Numbered from the stretch's first letter, positions 1 through 12,551 are shown. The stretch is DNA of 64,000 bases from Hermatobates lingyangjiaoensis (GCA_026182355.1 JAPFBL010000009.1:620001-684000); one strand, 5' to 3'. Numbers and translations are program-made. The notes: generated by a model not told the origin, from the sequence alone.

Positions 1-1170
1 GGCTACTACTGTCTACTTTTATACTTGATACTACTAACGTACTTCATTTTCCATCACAAGGAAAGTGTCGAATTAGAACTGCAAGGGCCTATTAGACACC
101 CAGACATACATCGTAAGGCTCTAAGTCAGTACCATTGAACATTTGCTGCGACTTCAGGTTGAAACAAAAGGCTTAAGTCCTTTTGAATACCTTCTCAATG
201 TATTTCTGTGTTGACTTACATACAGTGTGACTGTATCTAAATACATCTAATTTTCTTGTCTTCAACGAAACATGAAAAAAACCTAGTCTGCAAGTTTTCA
301 TTTACCACATTTTAAAATGCATATTTGAATTAATTATCATCATTCATCATCAAAGCAGCGTTCTTTTATATATATTTATATATAAAATATAAAGATACTT
401 ACGGACCACCCTGGGTTTGCACGGGGAACAATAATAATACTAAAAATTAATAATTAATTTGGTGGGTTTTCGTTGTTTAAAATACCAGTAAGCATTATGA
501 ATAATTACTGTTCCTAGAATATTTGCACCAATTTTAAAGTAAATCGAAGGAAAAATAAAAATGAATAGAATTCCTACTAAACGGTAAAAAATTATCTTTC
601 AGTTTATGGTTTTGCACTTAAATTTAGAAGAAAATACTATGTACCGATTGTAATTGATTAATTTAGAGTACCTAATTTCAAAAATAGAATGAATTACGAG
701 TATAAGCCAATAAAATGTCATCAGATTTCATTCTTGCAAAAATGAATACAATGGTCGTAAGAATACCTGCATCACTGACAGGCGAAAAACAAAATACAAT
801 CAAATGACAATCGCCATTGTGATTTTACTTTTTTTTAACAATATTTTGAGGTAATAAATATTAGATGACATTGCAGATAGAAATGATGTGATTGAAAGTT
901 GTGACAATCAAAGTTTTAATTGATTTTATCTAAAATCATCCCTTTTGTAAAATATTTTGAAATGAATATATTGCTTTGTTTTTTGTTTCATATTTTATGT
1001 TTTATAACTTTACAGACCTAGATGTAGATATGATTCATAGTCATTCATATAGTGCTCGTCAAGACGCCATACATTACAGTGTTTTAACTCTCTTTGTTTT
1101 TAAGGGATCCTATCCACATGCACACATACATATACATAACATACACGTACTCCACTCATGCACTCATTAC
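1..1170. other. AT-rich stretch, nothing recognised
   Basis: No coding frame of recognisable content on either strand and no repeat shared with the rest of the window was found. Short AT runs occur near 367-390. The stretch could be intergenic or intronic; the sequence does not decide. Confidence 0.5.
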
Positions 1171-1173
1171 CGT

Positions 1174-1226
1174 CACACACACCACACACACACACACACA
1201 CACTATATAATATATATATATATATA
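1174..1226. repeat. (CA)n followed by (TA)n microsatellite
   Basis: A CA-rich run passes directly into a short (TA)n run. The (TA)n abuts the terminal-repeat fragment that follows, the same arrangement as most other terminal repeats in this window. Confidence 0.9.
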
Positions 1227-1392
1227 AAGATTTCACATAAACACGTGAAATAACAATCAATGATCAAACCACAATATGAAATGGGAGAACAAGACTAAGA
1301 TCTTTCAACCGTAATAAGCGGTCTTCGTTAGAGTCAAAAACCCAACTCAGTTAGAGCCTAATAGTCTAATCCCAACTTAGTTAGAGTTGGGA
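1227..1392 (-). repeat. PLE-type terminal repeat, family B (fragment)
   Basis: Starts AAGATTTCACATAAACACG and runs through CAATGATCAAACCACAATA to a block that reads on the minus strand as CTAACGA, a short stem-loop, then TTGAAAGATC. The same blocks recur near 19.53, 25.26, 56.74 and 57.47 kb. Beyond the motif there is a perfect 7-bp hairpin, CCCAACT-TAGTTAG-AGTTGGG (about 1371-1391). I read it as the end of a Penelope-like element because of the hammerhead-like core. The family name is my own label. Confidence 0.5.
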
Positions 1393-1539
1393 TTTATAAC
1401 AAGTTATATCTACATATGCCCGTGAGGAAAAAGAAACACACACATACACATCAATTTACCAAATCTATTTATTTCATTGGACTCAGGAAACTTCAAAACA
1501 TGTACTTTTATGAAAATGTATTTTTAAATTAAAAAAATC

Positions 1540-1600
1540 TGGAGTGGCCTACACTCTACTTTACTATAAGTAACTCAATGTCAAATTTCTTGAGTATATA
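1540..1600. repeat. Repeat end sharing ACTTTACTATAAGTAA
   Basis: A block reading GAGTGGCCTACACTC then CTACTTTACTATAAGTAA is closely matched near 31447-31500 (GGGTGGCCTGCACTC, then CTTTATTATAAGTAA). The ACTTTACTATAAGTAA core also appears, inverted, at the ends of the repeats at 2.9-3.2 and 12.4-12.7 kb. Probably one terminus of a non-coding transposable element; class not determined. Confidence 0.4.
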
Positions 1601-2880
1601 AAACATAACGTATCATTTAAGCATAACGTAAACATCTAAATGGGATATAATTATTAGCCTGTCATTCCTGAGGTAGTACAGATAGTGATTGAAGGACATA
1701 TCAATTTATAAGCTTATTTTTGTACATCACAAATAATTTATTATTTGCAAATAATTTCATTAGTATAACTACAGCAGTAATATCATTTTTGAAAAACCAA
1801 TGTGAACATTTCTTGAAACGAAATATTATCCTACAAGAGAACATGGCTATTGTTCAAATAGCCAGTAGATTTCTTACATCGTTTACTTAACATCCTTCTA
1901 CATTGAATATTAATGTAAAATTTTCAAATTTAAAACAGTAAAATACCCTTTTTTTCTCTGAAAAACATCTTAAACAGCGAAGAAAATGTTGTTTTAAGGT
2001 GATTTGTTAATTAAAGATGTACGATAATTACAGTTATTAATCTCTAAACGAAAGATTTATATTTTGAATTATCTTTTACATTTTTGGTTTTTAACAGAAT
2101 TATTATACTGGGAATTTTATAGCTTCTTAGTATTTAATAAGATCATTTTCCTTCCCCTTTGTCAAATAACATATATACGATTTTTTTTTAATGAGTGTTA
2201 TCATTTACCTGCACAATATTATTCCTCTTACATCTCTTATAAGTCAATAATATATTTTCATTTTTCCATTAGAAACATCAATTTTATCTCAGTGGATTCG
2301 CTCAAAAAATTTCTAAGTCAATGTAAACAATGTAAAAAAAATACAAAAAATTCGACAAGTATAGCAGGTGATCTCTTAGTCTAGGATAAACAAAGAGTTT
2401 TTATATCGTTATTGCTCTTTTCCGTAATTGAAACTTCATGATTTTTTTTTTATGAATTGCTAATTTTTTGTTCCATTTTTGGTCAAATTTTCATAATTTT
2501 TTAACGAGCCGTTTAGCGTCAAAAAAACATTTTCTGAAAACACAAATCGTACTCTAACGCCCCTTTAGCGAATGTAATTTTAGAAAAAAATATCTCAACT
2601 CATTCTCTATATAATGTTCTATTTATAGGCATAGTTTCATTCTTGTCCGTCAAACAGTATGGCTTGTATCGCTCTCACAAGGTTTGAGATTGATTTATAA
2701 GTCAAAATTTGTACATTTTATTGAAAAAAAAATATTTCCTGTTGATATAAAATTTTGAATATATTTTTCGTTTGTTCCATTTGTAACCTCAAAGATAATG
2801 TCAAAATCTCAAAACTCTAGGGTTAGTAGTTTAGGAGAAATAAATGTTTTAAAAAAAACGGTTTTTGGCAAAAAAAGTGA
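1600..2880. other. AT-rich stretch, nothing coding recognised
   Basis: An open frame of about 106 codons at 2064-2384 is a low-complexity AT-rich translation without domain resemblance. The part from about 2500 onward may be the body of the repeat whose microsatellite and tail lie at 2.88-3.19 kb, but no second copy of the body was confirmed. Confidence 0.4.
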
Positions 2881-3186
2881 CTTTCCCATCATGCATAATT
2901 CTTCCCAAACAATAGGGATCTTCGTCTAAATGGGGCCCATTTTCGTGTAAAATATCAACACTATCCATCAAAGATTCTGGACCGTAGCGTGGTAACAAGC
3001 AATGCTAACACACGCACCCACCCACGCACCCACCCACCCACCCACCCACCCACCCACACACACACAGACATCATCGTAAAAACTGCATAAAACGACTTCT
3101 GGGACCTCAAAACATGTAATTCCGTCAAAATCTCGAGATCGAATTTTTTCACGATCACTATACTTTACTTATAGTAAAGTAAAAAT
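2880..3186 (-). repeat. Interspersed repeat with CCCA/CA microsatellite and palindromic end
   Basis: On the minus strand the element begins TACTTTACTATAAGTAAAGT, continues with GATCGTGAAAAAATTCGA, GATTTTGACGGAATTACATG and a GATGATGTCTGTGTG block, and then enters a G/T microsatellite. The same order of blocks occurs at 12.43-12.72 kb. The terminal 21 bp (3163-3183) form a perfect palindrome of 9-bp arms. The GTG-initiated open frame through it is a by-product of the microsatellite. It could be a Helitron-like or other non-autonomous element; I cannot tell. Confidence 0.5.
3011..3066. repeat. (CCCA)n / (CA)n microsatellite
   Basis: Imperfect CCCACC/CCCACG tetranucleotide-type array followed by CACACA, embedded in the interspersed repeat. 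Confidence 0.9.
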
Positions 3187-3189
3187 GTA

Positions 3190-5100
3190 TAACTCTTATT
3201 CCTTGTCTGGTGTATATTTCATTATTTGTATTTGTTATTTAATTTATTCTAGTTAAATTATTTTATTTAATGTTAATTTCCTTTGTCTTTTATCTCATTA
3301 CACTATTTTTCCTTTATTTTTCCATTAATTATTTTCTACAGTACGGTTTTTTTTGTTTATTTAAAGGTTTTTTTCTTTATTTATCCTTTGCTAATTGGAG
3401 CACTTAGTACTAATTCCTACATCAGATCAAACTTTTAACAAAAGAGTTAAAAGAAAAATGACAGATTCCTGAGAATTTGTTAATGTTCTTAGCAAAGTTT
3501 AAATATAAGTTCAAAAACACCCACTAGTTTGATAAAGTATAACTGACCTCAAGAAAACGAATTAAATGTTTTTTTAAGAACATAAAAAAAAATCAGTTTT
3601 ATGAAGTGGAGAGTTTATGAGTGTTATATGTAATATAGGGGTAGTTTGATTTTAGAGGTAGGTATTTTGGGCACTATGGTCCCACAAGCCCAGTAAACAC
3701 TTTTATGACAATGTTCTTAATTTGATTGGACACTACTCTACTGAAATATAACAACAAAATATTCTGCTCTTTTATGACAATCATATTCTTTGACCTTGGA
3801 TCAAATGTTTATTTCTTTATCCAACTAATACTCAGCATGTTATCAAACTGATTAATGCAGAACAATGTTAGCATATAATCAGTGAAACTGTCAGGTATTG
3901 AACTATAAAGTATAAATTGTTTGTTTTGCAAGACTCTTCATTTCTTTTATAAAAAAAATTACTATTTTATTGATATCAAGCTATAATATTGATATTCCAC
4001 AAGTTTTTTTTAACTATTTTACATGAAACGGGAGTCAAATTTAGATTTATTATTCAACATAAATTGTTTTTTTAATTATCGTTTCCAAAATCTTAATACC
4101 GATCCTTACTAAAGTATCTTTGTTTATGTCATGTTCTAAAATCTTCTATTTTAATGAAATCTAATAGATATATATTCTAACAACGATGGTATTTTCTGAG
4201 AATATTATAAAATGTTTAATAAATATAATTTTGTTTATATTTAAATTACATTTAAATATAAAATATGTTACAAACATAATTTTTTATATTCATTTATTAA
4301 TTTATTAAAATAAATAAATTTTTTATGGATTATATACTTTTCATAGATGATTTTTTTTCATAATTTTTGTACTGTGCTTTGAGTGAAATAATAATTTAGA
4401 ATTAGATCGAACCAAGAAATCATGACCTCCGGATACCGTGGTGACATACTGATCATGATGTCACCCTAACTTGTGGAGGGGTTTTTTTACCTGACTGGGG
4501 CTTGTTATTACAGTTAATCACTGTCCAAAAAAGTTGTTCATAAGCTGATTAGAAATGCTAGCTGAAAATTATGACACCTTCTATTTCAATGTGAACAAAA
4601 TCAGAGTTCCTTGTGTGTATTAATAAAACACACTGTGTTTATGCGTGCATGTTTGAATACAATGTGCAGAAATCACAGTGAATGAACTTTTTTGCAAGAT
4701 ATCTTATAATTAGCTTTCTGATGAGCTCGAATGAGCAAATTATTCGATATAAAGTTGGTTATTAGAATGTTTCATTGATATTCGAAAAATTTGTCACCTT
4801 AATATGCTATTTTCCTAAGTATGAGATGTATTAATAATACATTTGTATTTTTATAGTTACCTCTTAATAACTCTTGAAAACAGTATGTATAATTTTTTCT
4901 GTCTTTTAAACTATTTTGTTAAAAAATCAATGCTAAATTATTTTAGCATTGACATTTTCTTCAATCCTGCATTTAAGAATAATAATAATCAGGGAATCTC
5001 AGATATAAAGCGCTTTAAGATATTATATTATGATAATTTAATGATGTTGAAGATTGCATTTATGATGGGAAATTTTAAAAATTACGTCTCCAGACAAAAG
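3190..5100. other. AT-rich stretch, nothing recognised
   Basis: Long A and T runs; no conserved coding motifs on either strand. The 114-codon frame starting at 4843 is low complexity and runs into the foldback at 5111, so I do not treat it as a gene. Confidence 0.5.
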
Positions 5101-5110
5101 AGCTTTAAAT

Positions 5111-5246
5111 TAAAACTAACAACGCATTTCGAACAGTTATTGTCCTTCTTCAGGTTTACATCTGCACTGTTGAGGGTGTTATCGTAACAGTGTGGATGTA
5201 AGCCTGAAGAAGAACACTAAGTGTTTGAAACTCGTTGTTAGTTTTG
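5111..5246. repeat. Inverted-repeat foldback with hammerhead-like motif
   Basis: Arms 5111-5173 and 5185-5246 are imperfect reverse complements separated by 11 bp. The plus strand of the right arm reads CTGAAGA (5204-5210), AG, AACAC-TAA-GTGTT, T, GAAAC (5227-5231): the order of a hammerhead-ribozyme core with a paired stem II. The left arm carries the same block inverted and somewhat mutated. Known Penelope-like elements carry such motifs in their terminal repeats. Confidence 0.6.
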
Positions 5247-5269
5247 ATATAAATCTCTTTTGTGTGGAG

Positions 5270-5580
5270 AGACCTTTTTGAAATTCCTCATCATGAAATT
5301 CTCATAATTTGAAAAACACTACAACAGATTGCACAGTTAGGTTAACTTTAGATCAGATTTTAATTCATCTAAGAAGTTTACTTAAATATAAAATAAGCAA
5401 ACTTATCTGTTTTGAGCAGACTTAGTCGACATGGCTTTGTTAAAGATAGAACTGAGACAACGAGACGAAACAAATAGTGTAAATCAGTAAAGCAACCTGA
5501 CGTTATAGCCGATATATATTAACCATCTTTATTACGAGTGCAATCCTAATTTGATTGGAGTTGGGAGGGAGTTGGTTGAC
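5270..5580. other. AT-rich stretch, nothing recognised
   Basis: No repeat or coding motif recognised between the foldback and the promoter-like sequence. Confidence 0.4.
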
Positions 5581-5596
5581 AGTAGTTCTTTTCCAG

Positions 5597-5628
5597 TATA
5601 AAGGAGGGGTCGCATCTTCTTATCACTG
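5597..5628 (+). promoter_or_regulatory. Possible TATA/Inr core promoter
   Basis: TATAAA at 5597-5602 is followed by GTCGCATCTTCTTATCACTG, placing a TCACTG initiator-like hexamer (5623-5628, A at 5625) 28 bp from the start of the TATA box, the normal spacing for RNA polymerase II core promoters. No LTR boundaries or confident downstream exon were found, so this could be chance, a host promoter or an old LTR promoter. Confidence 0.25.
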
Positions 5629-5639
5629 TCTTACTTAAG

Positions 5640-6800
5640 AATCTTTTAAGACATCTTTTGACCGGAAAAGTTGTCGGGAGACTCTCTGAAGGTTTCAACT
5701 CCTGACATCTCCACGAACACAGAGTGATTTACTAAAGATTTGTCGTCAAACACTAATCATGTGTTATTATTCTAATAGGTTTTGCGTTGAACTTGAATGG
5801 ATTGATTGCTTCAACATGTCACATGTCCCAGTCATTTAGTTCTGAAGTGAGACTCTTTTCATCCTTTATAATCTACATCCTTTTCTTTCACAACCAAGAG
5901 GAACAAACCAAATACAGCTTCCCCTACTGCTGTTGTGAAATCAAAGAATATCAGGAATGCCATAGTCGCGTAAGGTCATGTTAGTCAACATCTCAAACAT
6001 TTAACAGGCATGTTATACGCACTATACTTTAATAGATATCTGAGGTTTGGTAAAAGACTCAAAAACAGGCTCAACAACAAACAACAGCTGTTGATAGTTA
6101 CGAAAAGAGCCACTTTGATGTAGCTTCATTGGAAATCGTATGATGAAATAATGTGCCTGACACCTTCTTGTATCACATTATAGATCAAATTTATCTACCT
6201 ATCACAGAACAAGAAAGTTTAAAGCTACTTTCAATAGCACTATCACCTCCAACATACAACCAAAATCATTCCTAGAGCAAAAGATTAGCGTCAAATAACC
6301 TCCAATCTTGCTGGATGATAATGACATGCAACGATTCACTGAGTGGATTGAGGTCTCGCAGATCTTCGTGACCAACACTGTACTAACAAAAGGTGCCTTA
6401 ACAACTATACTTCCAGATCAACTATCGAAAACGTTTACTAGCAATGCAGGGAAGACAATTCTAGGCATGCACAAACAGGTGTTCGACCAGACTGCGTTTA
6501 GATAAATGAAAAGCCCTGGGTTGATGGGCAACCTTTGACGATTACTTTGAAATCAGACACTATCTGATTTGCTGTTGGAGCGGTCTATACCATGCAAGGC
6601 AAGATCGAGAAAGAATTGGTTCATCCTAGTTCAGTAAGGGATTATCAGTCCTATTGAAAACGACCCAGTTGAGTGATGCCAGCTCGAATTTCCAGTCTTA
6701 TGAGTGTGAAAAGCCTGGAACTAGTGAAGAATAGCACACACAACTGTCATAACAAAAAGCAATTATTAGTTTGGATCTAAGTAAAGCCAAGTTCAACCAT
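5640..6800 (+). other. Higher-complexity stretch, unassigned
   Basis: Composition is less AT-rich than the flanks. A short frame at 6308-6505 (containing TEWIEVSQIFVTNTVL) and another at 5787-5984 are broken by stops and resemble no family I can name. It could be a decayed retroelement body or an old host pseudogene. Confidence 0.25.
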
Positions 6801-6839
6801 CGAACCTTTCAGCAAGCTGAATCCATTCAAATCTGAATT

Positions 6840-9820
6840 CTCCTATAATCCAATATTCTTAAAATTAAATTCAAAAATATATCACTTCTACTCATATATT
6901 TTTATCATTCTCCATCAATCAAATCTTGTTTCAAAAAATATCAGTTAACATAAATGACCTATTGTTGATTGGAGAGAAGCTGAGATGGGCTGCCGGCCAC
7001 TTAGTAACTTTCACATGCCAATGCCAGAAAAAAAGAACTTAGACTTCTAATTCACCTTAATTTCGATTTTAAAGTTGTTTTTGAAATTGAAAATTGAAAT
7101 TAAGTTTTTTTTTTTTTATTTTGTAAAATCAAACTGAAATTTATTTTATAATTTTTATATTCACAAATTGCTTTTACTCTAAAATTAATTAATTAAAATA
7201 TTGAATCCTATTTGAGTACTTAACAATACGTTAGTAGTGCCAAAAAGCACTAAAAAAGGCAAAAAGCTAGCAAAATCTTTTGCAAATTGGAGGGGAATTG
7301 CAAAAAGCGGAACAGTATGTTCTTGTCTCACAATGTAACATTAATAACCGATTGTCATTTCATAACCTTTTGTGAATAACATTTTACGGGGGGGGCAAAA
7401 TGACTTGTATCTGTTATAAATATCTAAATTATCATGTTTTTTATGGTAATCTTTTATCATGAGAATAATTTTAAGTAGTACTCTTAAAAATACGGTTGTA
7501 ACCGTAGGTAGAAATATTATAAAGGAAAGTTTGACTGCAGTATTCAAGACCTTGATTCTAGAAATCTTTTTTATGAATAGAGCAATTGTGAATTTATAAG
7601 TAATTTAATATCATCCAGGGAAATTATTACCTAAAATGAAAAAGAAAGTACTGTTTATATTGTTTTAATAATAAATTAAGTTTTAGTAATGTTAAATAAG
7701 ACTTTAATGCAGCCGTGTGTATAGGTTGTAACTGCAAGAGTTATCAGTTGCTGCTTGTCCCGAGCTGGTGACGACATAAACACACCTTACGTAACACCGT
7801 TTTCCAGTCCCAGTTAGAACAAACCTATTTTTGTACTGCCCAGCCTGCTTCATTGAATACATTCGCGATTTGCCTCTTTATGGGTGTAAAAAAAAATATT
7901 TCACTGGCTCATATTTCACTGGTCTATACTGCAGTACAGAAGAAGTATAAAGAATAATTTCGTTTACTTCAACTAGAAACTTCAACTTATTTTAATTTTT
8001 ATTTCAGTCAAAGTATAAAAATATTGAATCAATTTGAAACTTAAGAATTAGTAACTGGTATGTGTTTTCAAATAAAAATGTGTTACAAAAAAAAACCAAT
8101 AAAGTGGGCCAATATAATTAAGAATTTATAAATGCATAAATCAGTCTAACTTCATGTGTTGTTTGATATGATCAATATTCTTTAGGTCTTATCCATTTGT
8201 CAAACCCCACAAATCTTTCTTGTGTTTTAATTCATATAAACACCTAGGACTGTGTTCCTAGGACAGGGTTTCCTGTACTGAAACCCTTGGCTATGTTGGC
8301 AGAATGTAGAACCCAGCATCAACTTTATATAAAATTATATAATTAATCTATAATAGAATCCGGATGAAATAGAAACGAAACTTTAAATCGCTAATCACTC
8401 TGTAAATAAATAATCGAAAATAACATATTACTTTGTAAATTTTCTTCCTAACTCTATACGTTTCATCTATATTTGAGAGAGTACTGGGAGGTCATAGAAG
8501 GTTATCATGTATAAAAAGTATACTACGTGATAGATTCTTCTTTACAAAAATTTTCATTTTTTTAATTACTAACAAAATATTAATTTTTCTGCTTTCTCTT
8601 CATTCCTAAAAAGTATTTACTTTCTTCTTAATATTTCATGTTACGTAATATCAAACTTTTTTACTTCTCTTATTTGACTCTTTGTATTTTTTTTTAAATG
8701 TGAATGAGTTTATTATATGTCATTCGTCGAGCGGTTGGCTCTTCGATTTGTCTGTGTTATTTACCTAACATATTTGCGAAAAAAGGTTTCATTTTTTGCG
8801 TACTTTATAAAAAAAATTGTTTTTGATAGTATGAACATAATAATTATATTACTACATAAAACATTAAAAACGGTTATGCTAAATAAATAACCGTTTGTGT
8901 TTTCAGACAAACCAAACAAACAATAACCGTTATACTGTTTCTTTAGTTAGATGAGTAGGTATTTATCAAGCAATTTTAATGTCAATTATATAAAATTTCA
9001 ATACTTTCATTGTTAAAAAAAAATTTCACATTTATCAAGGAGAGATTTTTACTTTTCTCTAAGTAATATATAGTGATAATAGAAAAAGTACGTAGAAGAT
9101 TTTTACTGATTTGCTAGTTTTGATGACAACTGAGTCCATTTTTGAGTCTGTTAAGGTTTTATCGGGACGAGTGTGGGTCCACAAGTTACTGTGGGCCTTT
9201 AGATGTATATTGATATATATCAATGCATCGTACTGAAATATATAAAATAGCTCATCATTGGAACATTCAAATGTTGGGCATAATGTTGTCATTTATTTCT
9301 CATAATGACGTCGTAATTTAAAATGTCTTGCTGTTTTTTTATTTCCATGAAAATCATAAATTATTATAAAACCATTTTTGTCATCTCAAACAATATTTTT
9401 GTGTTTTTTGTGTAAAATAGATGGAATTGTTTCATTGTTATAGGTAGTTTTTGTTTGTCTAGAAAAAAATGTATTTAGTTAATTACAGGTGAATAATTGG
9501 GTTTTGTAGGTCATAGAGGGTCCTCGAAAGATAAGATAGCTCTTAGCAGGTCTACAAGCAAACAAGCAAGGGACACCTACTTTGAGATTAAAATACACTC
9601 TAGTATTTTTTTATTAAAAATGATAAAGTGATAGCAATAAAGCTGTCTAAAACTTTCTGTATTATTATTTTGTACTTTAACTACAATATTAGTGTATTTA
9701 GAAGTACAAGGTAATAGGAATTCATAATAACAATGCGATTGATAAATGTACACTTTAACACGGTTTCTTCGAAGATTATTAACTTACTGTGGGAGAAGTT
9801 TAATAGTGTGATAGTATAGA
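6840..9820. other. AT-rich stretch, nothing recognised
   Basis: No coding motifs or window-internal repeats were recognised. Short frames at 7341-7547, 9059-9292 and 9681-9890 (minus) have no domain resemblance. Confidence 0.5.
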
Positions 9821-9825
9821 GAGGG

Positions 9826-10075
9826 GGCCAAGTTAGCCCAGTGGCAAAGTGCTCGCCTCGGGATTGGGAGACCAGGGGTCCATTACCCACTCTTAACAGC
9901 CTCTCGGAGAGAATGTTAAGCCGTCAGTCCCGAGCCTATCGGTGCCAGGTCTCCTTAAAGATCCCTACTGCAACTATAATTGAGTTGGGAAAAATTGTAT
10001 TGTATCAATCTTCATTGTGTGGTATTATATATGGCCAATGTTAGGCCTTGTGGCTGTTCAAGCATCGTGTGGCAA
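9826..10075 (+). repeat. tRNA-derived SINE, copy 1
   Basis: A tRNA-like head contains AGTTAGCCCAGTGGCAAAG (A-box type). The family core GTTAAGCCGTCAGTCCCGAG and the CTTAAAGATCCCTACT block follow, then the tail region with CTTCATTGTGTGGTAT. Order and strand match the intact copy at 21.49-21.81 kb. The 3' end has drifted and its exact border is unclear. Open frames here arise only from the repeat. Confidence 0.75.
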
Positions 10076-10079
10076 TCAG

Positions 10080-10420
10080 TGTAAGAAGAGGAGTGTGTAT
10101 CAGTGCAGACATGTTAATCTTCACGGCTCAGAAAAATTGTTCACTTACATATGTACTTCCAAACATTCCTAAAATCCTCAGACTAGTAGAGAATAGCTCA
10201 GAAAACCTTTCTCACCAAAGATATTTGTAAAATCATAAATATCTCCTTCTACATGATTTTGCTTCAAAATATTTTCAAATGACTTTTGTTTTCCTTTTAT
10301 TATATTACAACTGTTTTGATCTATTGTCGTGTACCTATGCCTTTCGACCAAACCACGGATATTATATTACTACTCTTAGAGAGGTAACAAGTAATACTGA
10401 TCAATGATACATAAAAGAGA
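10080..10420. other. Unassigned stretch between SINE and LINE remnant
   Basis: No motif recognised; part may be decayed 3' sequence of the adjacent minus-strand LINE. Confidence 0.3.
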
Positions 10421-10509
10421 GGTAAAAGAGTGGAGAAATCACCCATTGGTACTCGTAGTACTCCATACACATAGATTGTTCAGATCACTTGTAACTATCC
10501 TTGACAGTT

Positions 10510-10985
10510 ATCATTTCTTGACGAGTAGATCTCTGAGCCAACGTCTTTTCAGCCTTCTAATTGGGTTGATAGGAATCTGGCGGGATGATAATTCGTGAAT
10601 AAAAGGGTTTAGATTGGTGGGTAAAGATTCATGGAACTTGCGGTATCAGGATTGAATTTCTTGGTGGATAAAAGGGATTTTCAGATCATTATGAATGATA
10701 TCGTTTGAAACATAAAAGGGAGCTTGATCAATTTATCAATTTATCAATTTATCAACGCTTGGTTGATCCCCAGATTTCGAGTCCTTAATTCCAGATCGGT
10801 TTAAGTATTGCAGTATATATCAGTCTTTTGTTCTGTAGGGTCAAATTTGATGTTTTGTCAAGAAGTCAACATAGCGTCTTATATTGTCTCATTAGGTCCT
10901 GTCGTTTCAGTCTTGTATGTGGATTCCATGTTAATCGCTTATCAATGTACATCCCCAGATATCGAACTATGTTAGCAATTGGGAG
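10510..10985 (-). pseudogene. Jockey-like LINE, reverse-transcriptase C-terminus (decayed)
   Basis: Minus-strand translation gives VRYLGMYIDKRLTWNPH (about 10921-10980), followed by a segment with LTLQNKRLIYTAI, then PFYVSNDIIHNDLKIPF and, near the end, NPIRRLKRRWLRDLLVKK before a stop at about 10510. These blocks appear in the order seen at the end of the ORF2 reverse transcriptase of Jockey-clade elements (YLG..LDRRLTW, NK..LY.A, PWYV.N..I..DL, RRLKR). The frame is broken by stops, and the catalytic FADD-box part is not seen in this fragment. Its 5' half is absent. Non-functional copy. Confidence 0.75.
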
Positions 10986-10999
10986 GAAGAGTGGTTAAT

Positions 11000-11400
11000 A
11001 TAGACATGAGGACAACATTGTTTGCATACTGTGAAGGTAATATGAATAGATTTTTCAGTTTTTAATTTAATTTTTTAACTTCAGGCACCAAGATTCCAAA
11101 CTGAGTAGATTTTCAAATGGCGTTGATAATAGTTGAAATTCTGGCTGGATCCAGTACATGAAAGTCTTTAAAACTGAAACATACTGAAGTATGTTGGGCA
11201 AAACATCTGTATATTCTTTTAAGCATTTGGGTTTAACTTTTATTTTAATGAATTAAAATTTGGGAAACGAATCAAATTTTTCATACTCATTTGCTTAATA
11301 AAGGACCATAAAATGATTTTTGAATTTTTTACTTATTAAAATAAGTTAGTAAAACATGTAAACGCAACCAGTGACATTTTAGTGAATTTATTCAGTAAAA
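11000..11400. other. AT-rich stretch, nothing recognised
   Basis: Could include decayed upstream sequence of the LINE remnant, but no motif is readable. Confidence 0.3.
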
Positions 11401-11464
11401 AGTTTACTGTTCGCTGGCCATAAAAAAAAAAATGTCGCGGGCCGCATGTTGGAGGCCTCTGGTT
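11400..11464 (-). repeat. hAT-like terminal sequence (solo)
   Basis: On the minus strand CAGAGGCCTCCAACATGCGG, then CCCGCGACA, resembles the CAGGGGTC-type, GCGGCCCGCG-containing ends of hAT elements. No partner end was found, so this is a fragment or a misread. Confidence 0.3.
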
Positions 11465-11599
11465 TCGTAGTACTGCATGAGATCTGATTTTAGACAAACG
11501 CTCCATTTATGAGTATCTGCTAAGAATTCTCGACTTGATTTTAACAGCGCATGCCCTGTCAATAGCAAGAGTTGAATAACCATGGACATGGTACTCATT

Positions 11600-12430
11600 C
11601 TCCACTAATGAGGAAATTTTCTCACGTTCAACAAAATTGATCATTTTGGTTTTGTGTTTGTAAATTTAATTAAGTTAAAATGTATAATCTTAATATGGTA
11701 TAATAAAAATAACTTTTTTAATACATATCTAATGTGAGTATAATAGCGGCCATAATAATCAACTAAGAAAAGATGGGAATTTCATGGGAGGCCTTGAAAG
11801 TGCCGTCGACTACTTTGGCGGGAAGCCAACGAACATCCACTTCAGATGGATACTTCATTTTATTCTAAGCGATATATGTCTTTATGATTAACAACTCCTT
11901 ACGTTATGCTCCGTAGGATCTTATTTTTTCTCTAACTGTAGTGCACTTAAAAATATTAAAATAAAATCCTTGTTTCGGTACGAAGTAAACATAGCTTTAC
12001 TTCAATCTTGTTTGTGCTTTTAAACTAACATGCTCACTGTTTCACATAGTCGTCAATAGAAACTGCTTTACCTGAAGGATTCATGACTATGAAAAAATGA
12101 GAAAGTAACAAACCGTTTCTAGACCAGTAGTGCAAACATTGATATCATTAATTAATTGATTTTTAAGGAACCTTGAGCGTTTGATGCAGCTTGCTTAACT
12201 TAACTGGGTACCCAGATGATATCAGCCTTGAGAACTCTACAGCTGGATGGACATCCTGCATGGGCATTCTCTAAGTCTGCTCTAATAATTGAACAACCTC
12301 TAAATACTGATGGCTTACAATGGAGAAAGCTATTAACTTTAATCAATCCGAACCGACGTTCAAGTCACTAGTTATTTATTTCTATTATATGTTATTTGTT
12401 ATGTCTGACGTCACAAAATCAATTTTCGTT
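11600..12430. other. Unassigned stretch
   Basis: Less AT-rich around 12180-12350 but without a recognisable protein or repeat. Confidence 0.3.
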
Positions 12431-12433
12431 CCT

Positions 12434-12481
12434 CTATTTTATGATCATAATTAAAACAGACGCCCGCACACAGACACACAC

Positions 12482-12551
<70 letters not shown>

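Noticed and set aside
976..1227. 83-codon frame
   Set aside because: Its C-terminal half is microsatellite translation and the N-terminal half is low-complexity AT-rich sequence.
2961..3158. Apparent conserved peptide between 2961-3158 and 12434-12694 on the minus strand
   Set aside because: Both start at GTG, run into a microsatellite, and are similar only because the underlying repeat is similar. No sign of a real initiation codon or domain.
5640..6800. Gypsy-type LTR retrotransposon downstream of the TATA element
   Set aside because: No LTR pair, primer-binding site, zinc knuckle, protease or RT motif could be found.
9841..10044. 67-codon plus-strand frame near 9.84 kb
   Set aside because: Lies entirely within a SINE copy; the frame is not maintained in other copies.
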